Assembly (NCBI GenBank): GCA_024803745.1
Contig: JANJXV010000025.1
Location: 20,514,610 to 20,578,609, forward strand
DNA from: Megascapheus bottae
Taxonomy: Eukaryota; Chordata; Mammalia; Rodentia; Geomyidae
Length of the DNA: 64,000 nucleotides
Direction of reading: 5' to 3'
The notes beneath the pieces were generated by a model. It saw nothing but the letters and a program-made list of their open reading frames with translations. It searched no databases and had not been told where the DNA came from. The translations under genes and the position numbers were made by a program. Every line of letters starts with the position of its first letter. Position 1 is the first letter of the stretch. Shown here piece after piece: positions 45,110-56,580 of the stretch.

Positions 45110-45860
45110 TGTGCCCTTGTTCTGAATGTCCAGTCAGTAGGCAGAGGCCTGCTGAAGGTTCAGAGCTATGCAGCTCTCCTTAACCTGCCAGTGGCTTCTC
45201 TTCCAGTCCCTTCTCATCTCTCTCCTCCCCTCCCCCTCCCCCCGGTGCATTTCTGCCTTGATGCTCGAACTGCCCATTGAAAAAGGGCACTGATCATCTT
45301 GGATTGGCAGCACACTTCCACCTGATCGTTTTTATTTCAGGACCCTGTCTCCAAATAAGGTCATATTCTGAGGTGCTGAGTTAGAACTACAGCAAATCTT
45401 TCTTGGAAGGGAAGAGGGACCCCATTCAGCCTGTGTGCTAAGTGCAGTTTGTCAGACCTGGGCTGGCCTTCCAGCTTAGTAGCTTACTCACATTCCACCT
45501 CAATGTCCTTGTTTGTCAGTGTCACCCTTGTAGGTTGCTGTGTGGGGCTCAAGGGAGATTTGGGCTAACCCAGCAACTTGTTAATACTAAAGAGGGGAGC
45601 GGAGACTGGGGGTTCTCCCCATCCCACTCCTGTCACTCAATTCATCTGAGCTCATTTGTGGCTCTCATGGGCCAGGCATGCACGCACACAGTCCACCCTA
45701 CCAAGCCCATGCACTTCTTTCTCTGCCTAGGGAATTACTGTTGGTTTAGGTGTTTGTTCAACCCATGTGGCGTCATCCTTCCGTGCAGACTCTCCACATC
45801 TCCAGCCACAGCCTTCCAATCATGGAAGAAGGCGCCTGTATGATCAGACTCCAGCCTCCC
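45110..45860. other. Unique interval, no gene seen
   Basis: The frame at 45442-45843 has no recognised product and no splice context. Confidence 0.45.
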
Positions 45861-45864
45861 TTGA

Positions 45865-46085
45865 GCTTTTTCACTAAAAGGTAGTGCTCTGCCACTTGAA
45901 CCCCAGCTCCAATTCTTGCTTTTTTGCTGGTTCATTGGGGATCAAGAGTCTCAGACTTTCTTTGCTGGCTGGCTGGAGGTTGAGGCAGGAGAATTGTACG
46001 TTCAAGGTCACCCTGGGCTACATAGTGAGGTATAGGCTGGCCTGAGGCTGGGCTGTCTCCAAAAAAAGACAAAACAATGACAACA
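45865..46085. mobile_element. SINE fragments in opposite orientation
   Basis: An inverted composite piece at 45865-45965 is followed by a plus-strand B1-like piece at 45968-46085. Confidence 0.6.
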
Positions 46086-47018
46086 ACGACATCAGAATTG
46101 GACATGTTAAATTGAGATTTAATAGGACTTGCTGTCTAGCAAGCGTAAGGCCTTCTCCATAAAAGAAAAAAAAAACTAAATGAGAAGGAAAAGAAGAAAG
46201 GAAAAAAGGGGGAGAGGAGGGTAGATTTGGAAACTGTAATACTCTTGCCAAAAAGTGGAGAGAGAAATAAAGCCCTGATGGTTTCTCTGGACCCCTAGAT
46301 TCAGCTATGCCTGAAGCCAAAACTGAATGCTTAAACAAGTTTGCATCTGTTTTCTGTTGCTTACAACTGAAGAGACATAATCCGAACCTGTGCCTTCTCT
46401 TCCTATTGTTCTTCCAGGACCACAGAGAAAAATGACCGGCAATGGCTAGCCTGGCTGGCTGTCCATTTGTACTACGACAGCAGGTTACATTTTCCAAAGA
46501 CAGTGCTACATTCTAATTGTCCTACAAACTCTTCTTAAAATGTCATTGTCTCTCCTTCTGTATGTTCCCCTAAATTTCAGCAGAGGGTCATGATTGACCT
46601 GACCAAGGAGATATGACAGAAATAAGTCTGTGTAATTTCTACAGACAAAGCACAGAAACCATGATGGATCTCTTGCTCTGGGGTGCTTGTCCTTGGAATC
46701 CTGCCACTGTGCTGAGGAAGCCCAAACTGGCAGCCCAGCTGCAACCAACTCATGTGAGAAGGAACAATCCTTCAGAGGGCCCCTCATGCCAGCCCTCAAG
46801 TGCTCCAGGTGAGGCCTTAGGTATTGTGGGGCACAGCTGAAACATTCCAACTGAATCTGGCCTAAATTATTGACTCACAAAACCCATGAGTACAATAAAC
46901 ATGCCTGCTCTGCTTTGAGTTGCTTCTTAGCCAGCAGTGGCAACCAGCAAAGTCTCCCCCATCTTTATGTCAGGAAGAAAAAGAAGATAAGACAAATGTG
47001 TGGCACAAATAAATAATC

Positions 47019-47024
47019 TTTAAT
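47019..47024 (-). promoter_or_regulatory. Candidate SYT17 polyadenylation signal (ATTAAA)
   Basis: On the minus strand ATTAAA is followed by AT-rich sequence and then U/G-rich TTTGTG, about 1.39 kb after the stop codon. Confidence 0.45.
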
Positions 47025-47458
47025 TTCAATAAATAGCTCTCCATCACACCAGACAATATGCTGTGGAGAAAGATACAGAATCATCCACTGGGGAAAGAGA
47101 GCTCTAATCTACCTACCCTAAGGTCTTGGCACATGAGACACGACCAGTTCACACACTAACACAGAATGAGCCTCAGTGTGTGATTAAGGAGGAAATTGCC
47201 ACAGAGGGGGTGTGGTAACCATCTTAAATCTGGGTGGCAAGGTTCTTGGTGGGTCATAGCCACCATGATTCAGTCACTAACTATTACAGTTGTTCTATCA
47301 TATCCTATTAACATTGATACACACACAGACACATGTTATTGTTGTCCAAGGTGGGGGGATTCTGACAGACGAAAGGGCACTGAACAGGAGAGACAAAGAG
47401 AAGACGGGGCCCAAGATGGAGGTCCTGACTCCCCAAGAAGACACACGTGTTCACCTGT

Positions 47459-47463
<5 letters not shown>

Positions 47464-47499
<36 letters not shown>
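47464..47499. repeat. (CA)n microsatellite, (UG)n in the SYT17 sense
   Basis: Pure CA run of 18 units on the plus strand, inside the presumed SYT17 3' UTR. Confidence 0.93.
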
Positions 47500-47503
<4 letters not shown>

Positions 47504-48065
47504 ACATACCCATACATCCCCACAGGGAGCCCCTGGATTGGAATAAGCTACTACAAAGACACATTCAGTTAAGCCAGAAGTTACTTACACTGGATATATT
47601 TTTTTGGGGGGGTCACCATTTTGTTCCTCCACATAGTCTAATCTATTTAACACCGGTACTAAGGAGAAGACAAAGATACTTACACCTTTGGGGAAAGGTT
47701 TCAGGTGTGAAGACCTCCTGTTCAGAAGTTGTCTGGTTGGGGGTGTGTCTGGGGGAATGGGGCTCAAGCCTCCCATAGACTGGCCAAACCCTTGGTAAAT
47801 TTAGTCTTCCTGGAGGACGGTTCATTTTGGGAGGCCCCTTTCTGTAGTCTGAGGGTTGAACATGAATTTTAGAACAGGGGTCCTGAGCATGAGTAGACAC
47901 TGCAAAAACATCCCACAGCAGAGCCCACTCAGCTCCAGGACGGATGAATAGAGCTTCCAGAATGTTCTCAGGCTTCCTTCAGCGAGGGTAGCCATTTTGT
48001 AGTCAATAGTTTCCTCAGTGAGGACAGCCATCCTGTGGTCAGCAGCTTTCTCTCAGTTGAGAAGG

Positions 48066-48069
48066 TGCA

Positions 48070-48116
<47 letters not shown>

Positions 48117-48360
48117 GGAGTGTCTGGTGTGTGCTTGTATAACTAAGTACACAGGAGTGTCTGGTGTTTGTGAGTTTGTGTGGTTGTGTGTGTCTGGTAT
48201 GTGAATGAGTGTGAGGATGTATGAACACAGAAGTGTGTGTGTGTGTGTGTTTATATGATTCTGTGTATACAAGGGAGCCTGGTGTGTGTGTTCGTATGAT
48301 TGTGAGTGTGTGTACACAGGAGTGTTTGCAGTGGACTACACGAGTGTGCACACAGCAGTG
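48066..48360. repeat. TG-rich cryptic minisatellite with (TG)n
   Basis: A pure TG run (48071-48113) is followed by loosely repeated units with ACACAGGAGTGT and GTCTGGTGTGTG words. It begins about 50 bases after the SYT17 stop in the sense direction. Confidence 0.85.
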
Positions 48361-48410
48361 TCTGTAATGGCATGTCTCCGTTGACAAGGGAAGCCGCCCT
48401 CACTGTGGCC

Positions 48411-48607
48411 TCAGGTCACCTCCAGGGAGGCGGGGGACACGCGGTCACACTCAGCACGGGACCGCAGGCTGTGCCACTGCTCCACGGCTGTGCGGTGGGT
48501 GTTCAGCATCCGCCGCCAGTGGTTGGATTCCGAGGGCCCGGAGGAGTACTGGCCAATGACGATTCTCCCGATGAAGTCGTTGCTGCTCTTCACATTGTGG
48601 CCAAACA
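48411..48607 (-). CDS. SYT17: SYT17 last coding exon (end of C2B domain)
   Basis: SYT17 (B/K protein) is a membrane-associated protein with two C2 domains and no transmembrane segment, linked to vesicle traffic and neurite growth. This exon gives the last 65 residues. It begins at VFGHNVKSSNDFIG, continues with WRRMLNTHRT and the WHSL motif near the end of synaptotagmin C2B domains, and ends ASLEVT then TGA (48413-48411). The acceptor (CCTGCCTCCCCAG at 48608 and up) fits, and the first codon is split after its first base. It matches human SYT17 as I recall it except for a Val for Met and a Ser for Thr. Where Ca2+-binding C2B domains carry acidic DYDK-type residues, this has GHN, so Ca2+ binding through this loop is unlikely. 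The gene is on the minus strand and continues off the right edge. Confidence 0.95.
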
Positions 48608-48799
48608 CTGGGGAGGCAGGTGGACAGGAGGCCGGAGCAAGGAGGGGGCCGGAGAGGGAAGCAGGGCAAGACACAAGCTTTTAGTGTTTCTTTTCATGCT
48701 GAGAATGAGAACCACCCGATTCCCTCGGCTCTGTCTCCATGAGACGTTGCAACAGCTATGTGGGGCTCCTGCTGTACCTCCCTCCCCCCCCCAACTTTT

Positions 48800-48990
48800 G
48801 TGCCAGTCCTAGAGCTCGAACTCAGGGCCTGGGCACTTTTCCTGAACAATTTCTTGCTCAAGGCTGGCTCTCTACCGCTTGAGCCACAGCTCTACTTCTG
48901 GATTTTGGAGCTGGCTTCAAACAGAGGTGGCAGATCTCAGTCTCCAGAGGAGCTCGGATGACAGGCCAGAGCCATGGATACCTGGCCTTC
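48800..48990 (-). mobile_element. Composite SINE, shortened
   Basis: Inverted copy with part of the 7SL-like half missing. Confidence 0.75.
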
Positions 48991-49454
48991 TGCTACCCGT
49001 ATCATACCGGCCACATGCCCTGGCAGCCTCTACACTGCTCCTGCCACAGGCATCCACGGCATGGGTCTCACTGCCTCCCACGTAACACACAGACTATTCT
49101 GGTAGAATAGGGAGCTGTCACTGTAGTCCAGCTCAGTGGACCAGCCTGGAGGGGCTCTCCAGGGTGGATGCCTTTGCTGTGCACTGGAGGAGGTTTAGCC
49201 ACATCTCTGGGCTCTACCCACTAGATATGAATAGTGGGTCTTCCCTTCCTGTCAGGTAGTGACAACCCAAAAGTCTTCTAACAAGGCTGTCTCCTGGGAG
49301 GAGGACAATATGGCCTCATGAGATCTACTAGGTTTAAGCTATGGGGACAGCTACCCTGAAGTCCAGCCTGGCATTCTCATGCAAACAAGGTAAACTCTCT
49401 GTGCCTCAGTTTCCTCATTGGTTAAAGAAATTATTATTAGTAGTAGTATTATAT

Positions 49455-49645
49455 TCCTGGTCCTGAGGACCTGGGCTTGTATGCTTAAGGCCTAGTGCTC
49501 TACCACATTGGGCCACATTGGGTTTTTGGTAGTTAACTGGAGATACGAGTCTCCCAGACTCTCTTGCTTAGGGTGGCTTCGAACCATGATTGTCAGATCT
49601 CAGCCTCTCGAGTAGCTAGGATTACAGGAGTTGAGCCACTGGTGC
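49455..49645 (-). mobile_element. Composite SINE
   Basis: Inverted copy ending GCTAGGATTACAGGAG. Confidence 0.8.
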
Positions 49646-49663
49646 TCAACTTAAGATTCTTAA

Positions 49664-50096
49664 CGATGGAGAGTGAACACTGAAGATGACCTAAGAGTCT
49701 CCAAGGAAGCTACTGGACAGAAGGGAGAGGGGAAGGGAAAATACAACCCAGGAGATTATTTTGACTAGCGTATAATAGATGTAAATGTCAAATACCATGG
49801 TTAAACCCCCTTGGTACAACTTGCATGCACCTAAAATTTCTTTTTAAATGTCAGGAACATAAAAGACGGTTGGAAGGGGAGAAGAATGGAGAGGGAGAGT
49901 GAACTAAAGTATTTTATATGAATATATGGGAATAGAACAATGAAAACTGTTGAAACTGGTTTCCTAAGAAGTAGGGGAAAGGAAGGGTGGTAAAAGGGGT
50001 GAGGGTGATGGGTTACATTGTGTGCATTATAAAGCTAATGCAATGAGACCCTCGTCGTACAATTAATACATATCCATAAAAACTATGAACAAAAAA
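49664..50096 (+). mobile_element. Probable 5'-truncated L1 3' end
   Basis: About 430 bases of A-rich sequence ending ACTATGAACAAAAAAG. GATTCTTA occurs at both ends, a possible short target-site duplication. The purine-rich G stretch before the end fits an L1 3' UTR. No coding frame remains. Confidence 0.5.
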
Positions 50097-50234
50097 GAGG
50101 ATTCTTACTATTACTTATCTCATAATCAGTGCAGAATTTGGACAAAAGAATGTGTGTACAGCTCTTAGGAAACAGAGCCTGGTGAACAGTAAGTGCTTAA
50201 GAAATACTTCCATTCCTATTCTATTTTATTTTTT

Positions 50235-50465
50235 GCCAGTATTGAGGTTTGAACTCTCGGCCTGGACAGTTCCTGAGCTCCTTTTTCCTCAAGCCTAGCA
50301 CTCTACCACATGAGCCACAGAACCACTTGCAGCTTTTATTTTCTGCGATTAATTAGAGATAAGAGTCTCACGCTTCCAGCCTAGGCTGGCTTTGAACCGC
50401 AAGCCTTCAGATCTCAGTCTCCTGAGTAGTTTAGTGTTACAGGCAAGGGCCACTGGTACCCAGCC
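50235..50465 (-). mobile_element. Composite SINE, diverged
   Basis: Inverted tRNA-like and 7SL-like halves. Confidence 0.8.
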
Positions 50466-50469
50466 TTGA

Positions 50470-51725
50470 TACCAAATTTCTGTCTGTTGCTCTTTTATAC
50501 AAAGGAATTTCATCCTTCCTCCATTCCACACAGCAGAGGCAAGCCTGCTGAGGGAAAGGCTGCATGATCTCTGCCTCTGGTGGTGTGGTTTGTGGTGTGT
50601 ATCTCTTCAGAAGGTTTCTTCTGTTCACTCCAATGCAAACTTCATTTCTGTCTTTCAAGCCTAATGAGATCGTTAGCTTGATTTATCTTCCTGGGTAAGT
50701 GCGGCCTCATTCGTTATCTATGCGTGGGTAGTCCAGGCGTGCCATCTCACTAAAGGGGATGCAGGCTGCGTCTGTTATAAATGAAGGACTACAGAATGGG
50801 AAACATCACAGATTCACCCAGCATGAGCTGAGCAAAGGCAGGCCGGATCCCAGGAGGGAGGCCGATTATCAAATAAAACAGCAAAAATATGTAGCGCCAA
50901 ACAGAGCTTGAACACTAACGAGACTCGACTCTCCCCGGTGGGGGGCTCACACCAAGAATTCCAAATGATAAAAAGAGGGGACAGAAAGAAAAATGGAAGA
51001 AGAAATGCAAGACCCCGTTCCAATGTCAAAAATCAAAACAGACCTAGGGCAAAGAAAACACAATGTCATCTCTCTCAAGGGCGTGTGGGAATGTGTCAAC
51101 TTCATGGGAGGGAGAAATTGGACTGTGTGTATTTTTTTGGATGTTCAGTTCTCTGCTTATCAGGCATAGGTAGGCCTTGTGGACCACAAAATCTCTTACA
51201 ATAAAGGGAAATACTAATCATGGAATCTTTGCCTAATCAAGGAAATTACTGAGCCACCCTCGGGCACATCTGAATCAAGTTCTTTTTTGAGTAGGTAACA
51301 CTCAAAGAGTCGTTTGAGCCACGCCTAATGCGTAACGTATGGTCTGATCTTAACAAGTAGGGAACAAGTGACCAGAGACCGATAGGCCTTAAATTAAAAC
51401 AGTATGGCACTATTTCAGGCTCCATTTGGGTTCATTCTCTTAGGCAAAATGTGCAGTCACCTCTCAGTGGGCTCAGTTGGTGCAATAGACTGCTAGTGCC
51501 AGGACAGCAGTTCCCAGACCCTGTTGGAACTGACCCTGAGGGTAGAATACAGAGCCTCCTTTGCAGCAGACTCCACTCAGCAAGGCCTTTGCTCAGCCTG
51601 CCTTCCTTTTCTTCCCATTTCCAGCTCCTTCCCTAGTAGGTAATGGGAGACACCTACAAGACCGGAAAGGACTCATTACATCTATTTTGGGGAGGGGCGG
51701 GGGTAAGAGGGATTTTCCCTCTTGT
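50470..51725. other. Unique intronic interval
   Basis: No young SINE and no exon-like conserved peptide on either strand. AT-rich from 51180 to 51440. Confidence 0.5.
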
Positions 51726-51734
51726 TCTCACTTG

Positions 51735-51915
51735 GCTCTTTTCACTAAAGGCAAGTGCGCTGCCATTTGAGCCACAGCTATACTTCTAACCTTTTGTTGG
51801 TTAATTGGACATAAGAGCCTCATGGACTTTCCTTCCTGGGCTGGCTTTGAATCACGATCCTCAGCTCTCAGCCTCCTGAGTAGCCAGGGATTACAGGATT
51901 ACACTAGCACCCAGC
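51735..51915 (-). mobile_element. Composite SINE, truncated
   Basis: Starts within the inverted tRNA-like half (TTTCACTAAAGGCAAGTGC), then the 7SL-like half. Confidence 0.78.
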
Positions 51916-52559
51916 TAATGGCATTAGCTTGATGTAGTTATACCATGGGAATCTAACCTCACTGTTAGAAATGAGTCAAAACTACAAATGCAACATGAGG
52001 GAGAGAAAAAAGTCTGTAAGACCTATTGCTAGGAGACAAAAGAAACTTGTGAAAGAGTCTAATGTAAGCATGATCTCTTTTGCCGAAAGAAATAGTATCC
52101 TATGCAGTGAAAACACTATCTGGAGAAACGATCCATTCGCCTCCCTGTAGCTTTCTCTGCAGGGAAATTTCCAGTTTCTGTATGACAGGAATGTGTGCAG
52201 TTTGAACTCCTAACAAATACATGTTAGTTTGGAAATGGAAAAAAAAAATTCAATCACTATTAGAGAACTTAGATCTAAGTCACCAGAAGGGAAGAAAATG
52301 AAGAGGAAGTCTCATATTCTGTGTCTGTGTTCTCAATTTGCGAAGTAACTTGGCTGGTTGAATCACCGAGCCCTGAGGAGGCGAGAGCTCTTGAATGATT
52401 CAACCATTCTGATGGGAAGCCAGTGAAGTAACTGGCAGACACCAGAGCCTGCAAATCACTTGATAATATTAACCATGTCACCTGGCTAGTGTGTGATTTA
52501 AAAACTCGCAGCATTAGAAGCGCAGATTCTGAAAAAGCAGCCAGATTGCTGATACTCTA

Positions 52560-53030
52560 TTCCTGAGTTCCTTCTCTTTCTTTCTTTTTTCTTTTCTTCA
52601 ACTCATGTTTGTTATCTTTAAGTACTTGCACAAAGGAGGCGCCATTGAACAGAGCAGTTTATGAATACGGTGGCATCCTGAGGTCATACCCCTTCAACAA
52701 TCTCACTCCCCCTTCAACACACCTCTTCCCTTATTTTTCTTAATTTTGTGGTATATACCATGAGTTCTTGATTGCATCCTTCCCTTACCACCCCCTTTAT
52801 TCATCTCTTTATCTCCCCTTTTCCTTTAAAAATTCACAACTGACAAATTTTAGTGTAGAAATCCTCTGCCTGCTTAATATTCTTACTGCTTGCTCTGGGG
52901 GAATGCAATGGGAAGAGGACATTTATATGTGATAGGATAGGATGTATACTCATAACTATACTCCTTAGTCATCTGAAATAAAATTTCCAACAATTTGTAT
53001 AAAACCTAGATGGTGGAAAAATAAACACAC
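52560..53030. other. Possible old retroposon, unassigned
   Basis: A CT-rich start, then T-rich sequence with repeated CCCTTCAACA and CCCTTTATTCATC words, looks like an inverted L1 3' region, but I could not match it to a family. Confidence 0.3.
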
Positions 53031-53059
53031 ACATGCCAGAAGTCATACATACGGCAGAG

Positions 53060-53130
53060 TGAAAAAAGCTCAGGGACAGTACCCAGGCCCTGAGTTCAAG
53101 TCCTATGACTGACAAAACAAACAAACAAAG
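53060..53130 (+). mobile_element. 3' fragment of a composite SINE
   Basis: AAAAAGCTCAGGGACAGTAC ... GAGTTCAAGTCCTATGACTG with a CAAA tail. Confidence 0.75.
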
Positions 53131-53533
53131 GAGTGAAGAATGAGGCTGATCCCTAAACCTCAACCTCTCTGGCTTCTTGTCCCACCGGGGGATTCTTGCA
53201 GGCCTTCCTGTCGTGTTCTCATCCACCACACAGCTCTCAAAAGGCACCACTGAATGTCAGACATCTTAGCTGAGAGCTAAATACCTCTCTTCTTTATACA
53301 ACTCCCAGTCGCCAGATATTTTGTGATAGTGATGGAAATGGATTATTCAAGTTGATCACCTGCTTTCGCCATCTGGAATAAATAAACACAGTGGACTGCG
53401 ATACACAAACTCAAAGAAATGCAGTACAAGGCCCTAATAATCCTTTATTCCTTCATTGAACGGAAAGATGCTTATCCCATAATCATTTGCTTTGAGAATT
53501 ATTACTCTTGACCCATAAGAAAGATTGGTCTTC

Positions 53534-53641
53534 ACCAAGACACGACAAAGGGTACCAATGTATGTGAAGTACTGCACCGTCTATCTGGTGAATATAATGT
53601 AACCCTTCCATTAATTACAATAAAAATATATGAAAAAAAAG
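53534..53641 (+). mobile_element. Short L1-type 3' end with target-site duplication
   Basis: 108 bases ending ACAATAAAAATATATG and an A tail, framed by GAAAGATTGGTCTTC (53519-53533) and GAAAGATAGGTCTTC (53642-53656). The very short length fits a strongly 5'-truncated LINE. Confidence 0.75.
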
Positions 53642-53659
53642 GAAAGATAGGTCTTCCAT

Positions 53660-54680
53660 TGAGAGGGCCAAAGCAGGTCTGACAAGCTTTATCTCCAACA
53701 CAGTTAACATTTTAAGCCTTTTCTTTTTTTTGGTAGGGGGAGAAATGTTATGCTCTCTCTCTTAGCGATTTTAAGATAACCCCCCTTCCAGAGAAGTTCC
53801 TCTGCTGCCCAATCACACTGCTTTTCCTTTCGAAGAAGAATGGCTCTTGGGTTGCCAGGGGGCACCAGTCTCAGGGACTCATTATCCATGCAGAGGTAAG
53901 TACAGGGAAACCCAGAGCCCGCATTCTACCCATTCCACTTTCCGGAGTCTAGGTTGAGTTTTTACTTTTTGTGCCATTCCTGGAACATGAACTCAGGGTC
54001 TTGGACCTGCCCATGCTACAGCTAGGAAGACTGAGTTCCAGAGAGGTGACCGCACATCTGAAAGCCCTAAAGACACTGGGGTACTGCAAAACTTTCCTGT
54101 GTTGATATTTGCTGCTTAAAAAAAAAAAAAAAGGAATTTGTTCTTCCTCTTCCCTTTAGGAGCTCAACTCTTTAGGCTGCTAATTTCGTTTGCCAAGGCA
54201 GACGGTTCTAGAAGACAAGCTGGATGACTTTGAATGTGGGTGTGATAAACATCACAAATTAAAAAGAAAAAAAAAAACAGGAGCAGACTCAACAGCTCCT
54301 TTTTTATTTTTTATTTTTTGCATGTTTGGTTCGCAAGGTAATAATAGACTCTGATCTGTGCTCCTGGCTTCACTGGACTCCCCCCTCCCCCTGCAACTTT
54401 CAGCCTGACAGTAGAGCGTAGAAACTTCTAGATGATACCCAGATCCCTAACACTTCCCCATCATACCCCAAGAGTCAACTCTTGGGTGCTGGGGCAAGTT
54501 GTTCCCTGATTTCTAGAAAAGAAATGCATTAAATCGTCTCAGGCTGCTGCATAGTCCTTTCTGTCTCCCCATTGTGGGAAAGGGGTCCCCTCACCCAATC
54601 AGCATGCTCATCTGTGCCTGGGGGGACCACACACAGACCAGCTCTCTATACAACCCCGGTATCCACGTCATCCTCCAACC
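53660..54680. other. Unique intronic interval
   Basis: No young SINE; A runs near 54118 and 54265. The short frame at 53704-53889 (minus) is not a C2-domain exon. Confidence 0.5.
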
Positions 54681-54685
54681 AGAGC

Positions 54686-54825
54686 TTCCCCCTTCCTCCT
54701 CCTCCTCCTCCTCTTCCTCCTCCTCTTTCTTTTCCTTCTCTTCCTCTCTTCCTCCTCCTCTTCTTCTCCCCCTCCTCCTCCTCATCCCCTTCTTTCTCCT
54801 TTTCTCCCTCTTCTTTCTGAAATTC
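54686..54825. repeat. (CCT)n pyrimidine tract
   Basis: CTC/CTT units on the plus strand, purine on the SYT17 sense strand. Confidence 0.92.
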
Positions 54826-55104
54826 AGATTAACCCTATTCCTGGATTATCTCCCCCTTGGGCCTCAGTTTCCCCATTTAGACAACTAACAGGCCTAGACA
54901 GACTTCACACCCCTTCCAGCTCGGCTCTTTCTCTGGTTCTAGGAAGTTTCCCCTCTGATTGAAGATTATCTTTCCCCTGCTTCTCCAGCTCCTTTTGTGA
55001 ACCAAAGCAGCTGCCCAGATGGAATTCCTTCTTCCATGACTGCCCTTCCAACAGCCATAATGACAAGTTAGGTGGCTGTATTAGAATCAAAGATCAGAGA
55101 CAGC

Positions 55105-55481
55105 TGGGCACGAGTGCCTCACACCTGTAATCTTAGCTACTCATGAGGCTGAGAGCTGAGGGTTATGGTTCACAGCCAGGCTAAAAGTCCATGAAACTCT
55201 TATCTCTGATTAACCACCAGAAAACCAGAAGTGCTACTGTGGCTCAAAGTGGTAGAGCACTAGCCTTGAGCAAGAGCTCAGGGATGCCATCCAGGCCCAG
55301 ATATCGAGCCCCACAGGCAACAAAAAAGAAAAGAAATAAAGCAAGGATTGGCAGGAAGTGAGCTGTGGCTCAAATGGTAAAACACCAGGCTTGAATGAAA
55401 GAGCTAAGGAACAGGTACTGAATTCAAGCCTCAGGACCAGGGGAGGGAGGGAAGTGGGGAGAGGGGGGGAAGGAGGGGAGA

Positions 55482-55512
<31 letters not shown>

Positions 55513-55600
55513 GGAGGAGATGGAGGAGGAGGAGGAGGAGGAGGAGGAGGAGGAGGAGGAGGAGGAGGAGGAGGAGGAGGAGGAGGAGGAAGAGGAGCTC
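55105..55600 (+). mobile_element. Two composite SINE copies followed by (GAG)n
   Basis: A full copy at about 55105-55335 and a tRNA-like half at about 55355-55440 lead into a GAG run (55440-55600) that is perfect over its last 75 or so bases. Confidence 0.88.
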
Positions 55601-56089
55601 TTGAAATTCCCTAGAAGCAGTAGGACCACTTCCATCCTGCCTCTTAGTGGAACCTGAGCCATGCGCTGCCTTGCTCATCAAGGTGGCATGCGAGTTGAAA
55701 GAGCTCCTTTCAGATCTAGGCATGAGTCATGCCATCTCGGAGGAAGCATTTAAAGGTGTGACTGTAAAGCAATGTGCTTGTTTGTCCTCCAGCCAGTAAA
55801 ATGTATACATTGAGAGGAAGATGGTCTTTGCACATTTGTTTTGGAGATGCTGGCATAGCTTTGGGAGAAAATGTTCACTAGTAAATGTCTCTGGTGCTAG
55901 TCACAAGATACCTGTTGAAGCTAAGAGGAGACGTGAGTCACGCCTTCCCCCTCAGCTGGACCCAGCGTTACCCCAGGGAGGTTCTGTTGTCTGGTGCTGA
56001 GGGTGAGGAGGAGGGGGCACAGCATTTGAAACAGCATTTGTTTCTCTGGTGTTGTCCTGTGTCCGCTCAGGTTTGAGGCAAAATCAAAA

Positions 56090-56335
56090 TCTCGGTTGGG
56101 TGTGCAGGCTCTTGCCCGTAATCCTAGCTACTCAGGGGCTGGGATCTGAGGACTGCGGTTTGAAGTCAGTGTGGGCAGGAAAATTTATGAGACTCTTATC
56201 TCCAATCACCACTAGAAAACTGGAAGCGACACTGTGGCTCAAAGTGGTAGAGCGCTAGGCTTGAGCAAAAAGAGCTCAGTGACAGTACCCAAGCCTCAGT
56301 GCAAGCCCCACCACTGACAATTAAAAACAAACAAA
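56090..56335 (+). mobile_element. Composite SINE
   Basis: Both halves are present, with an AAAC-rich tail. Confidence 0.85.
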
Positions 56336-56387
56336 AAAAGACCTAGTTTAGTGAGGTGACATACTTTACATGTTAACCAGAGGACAC

Positions 56388-56580
56388 AAATACACACACA
56401 CACACAGAGATGTTCACACGTACTCAAATACTCTTACACACTCACACAGTACGCATTCGCTCATACACTTCACATGTATCTATGCACAGGTTCATACACA
56501 CATTCACACATACATGTACACACTCCGAGCACACACATACACACTCATATTCAAGCATACAGACTCACCCACACACACTG
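56388..56580. repeat. Imperfect CA-rich repeat
   Basis: ACACACAT- and CTCACAC-like units with no fixed period. Confidence 0.8.

Larger units (their letters stand above)
46995..48410 (-). other. SYT17: Probable SYT17 3' UTR
   Basis: The stretch from the SYT17 stop down to an ATTAAA signal at 47024-47019 is free of young SINEs, and no AATAAA lies in between. In sense it holds a CA-rich minisatellite and (CA)n just after the stop, and a (UG)n run further on. The 3' limit is inferred, and other cleavage sites are possible. Confidence 0.5.

Noticed and set aside
45442..45843. 133-residue plus-strand frame
   Set aside because: Composition is not protein-like, with no homology recognised and no signals around it.
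48306..48812. 168-residue plus-strand frame
   Set aside because: It is the complement of the SYT17 exon and its surrounding repeats.
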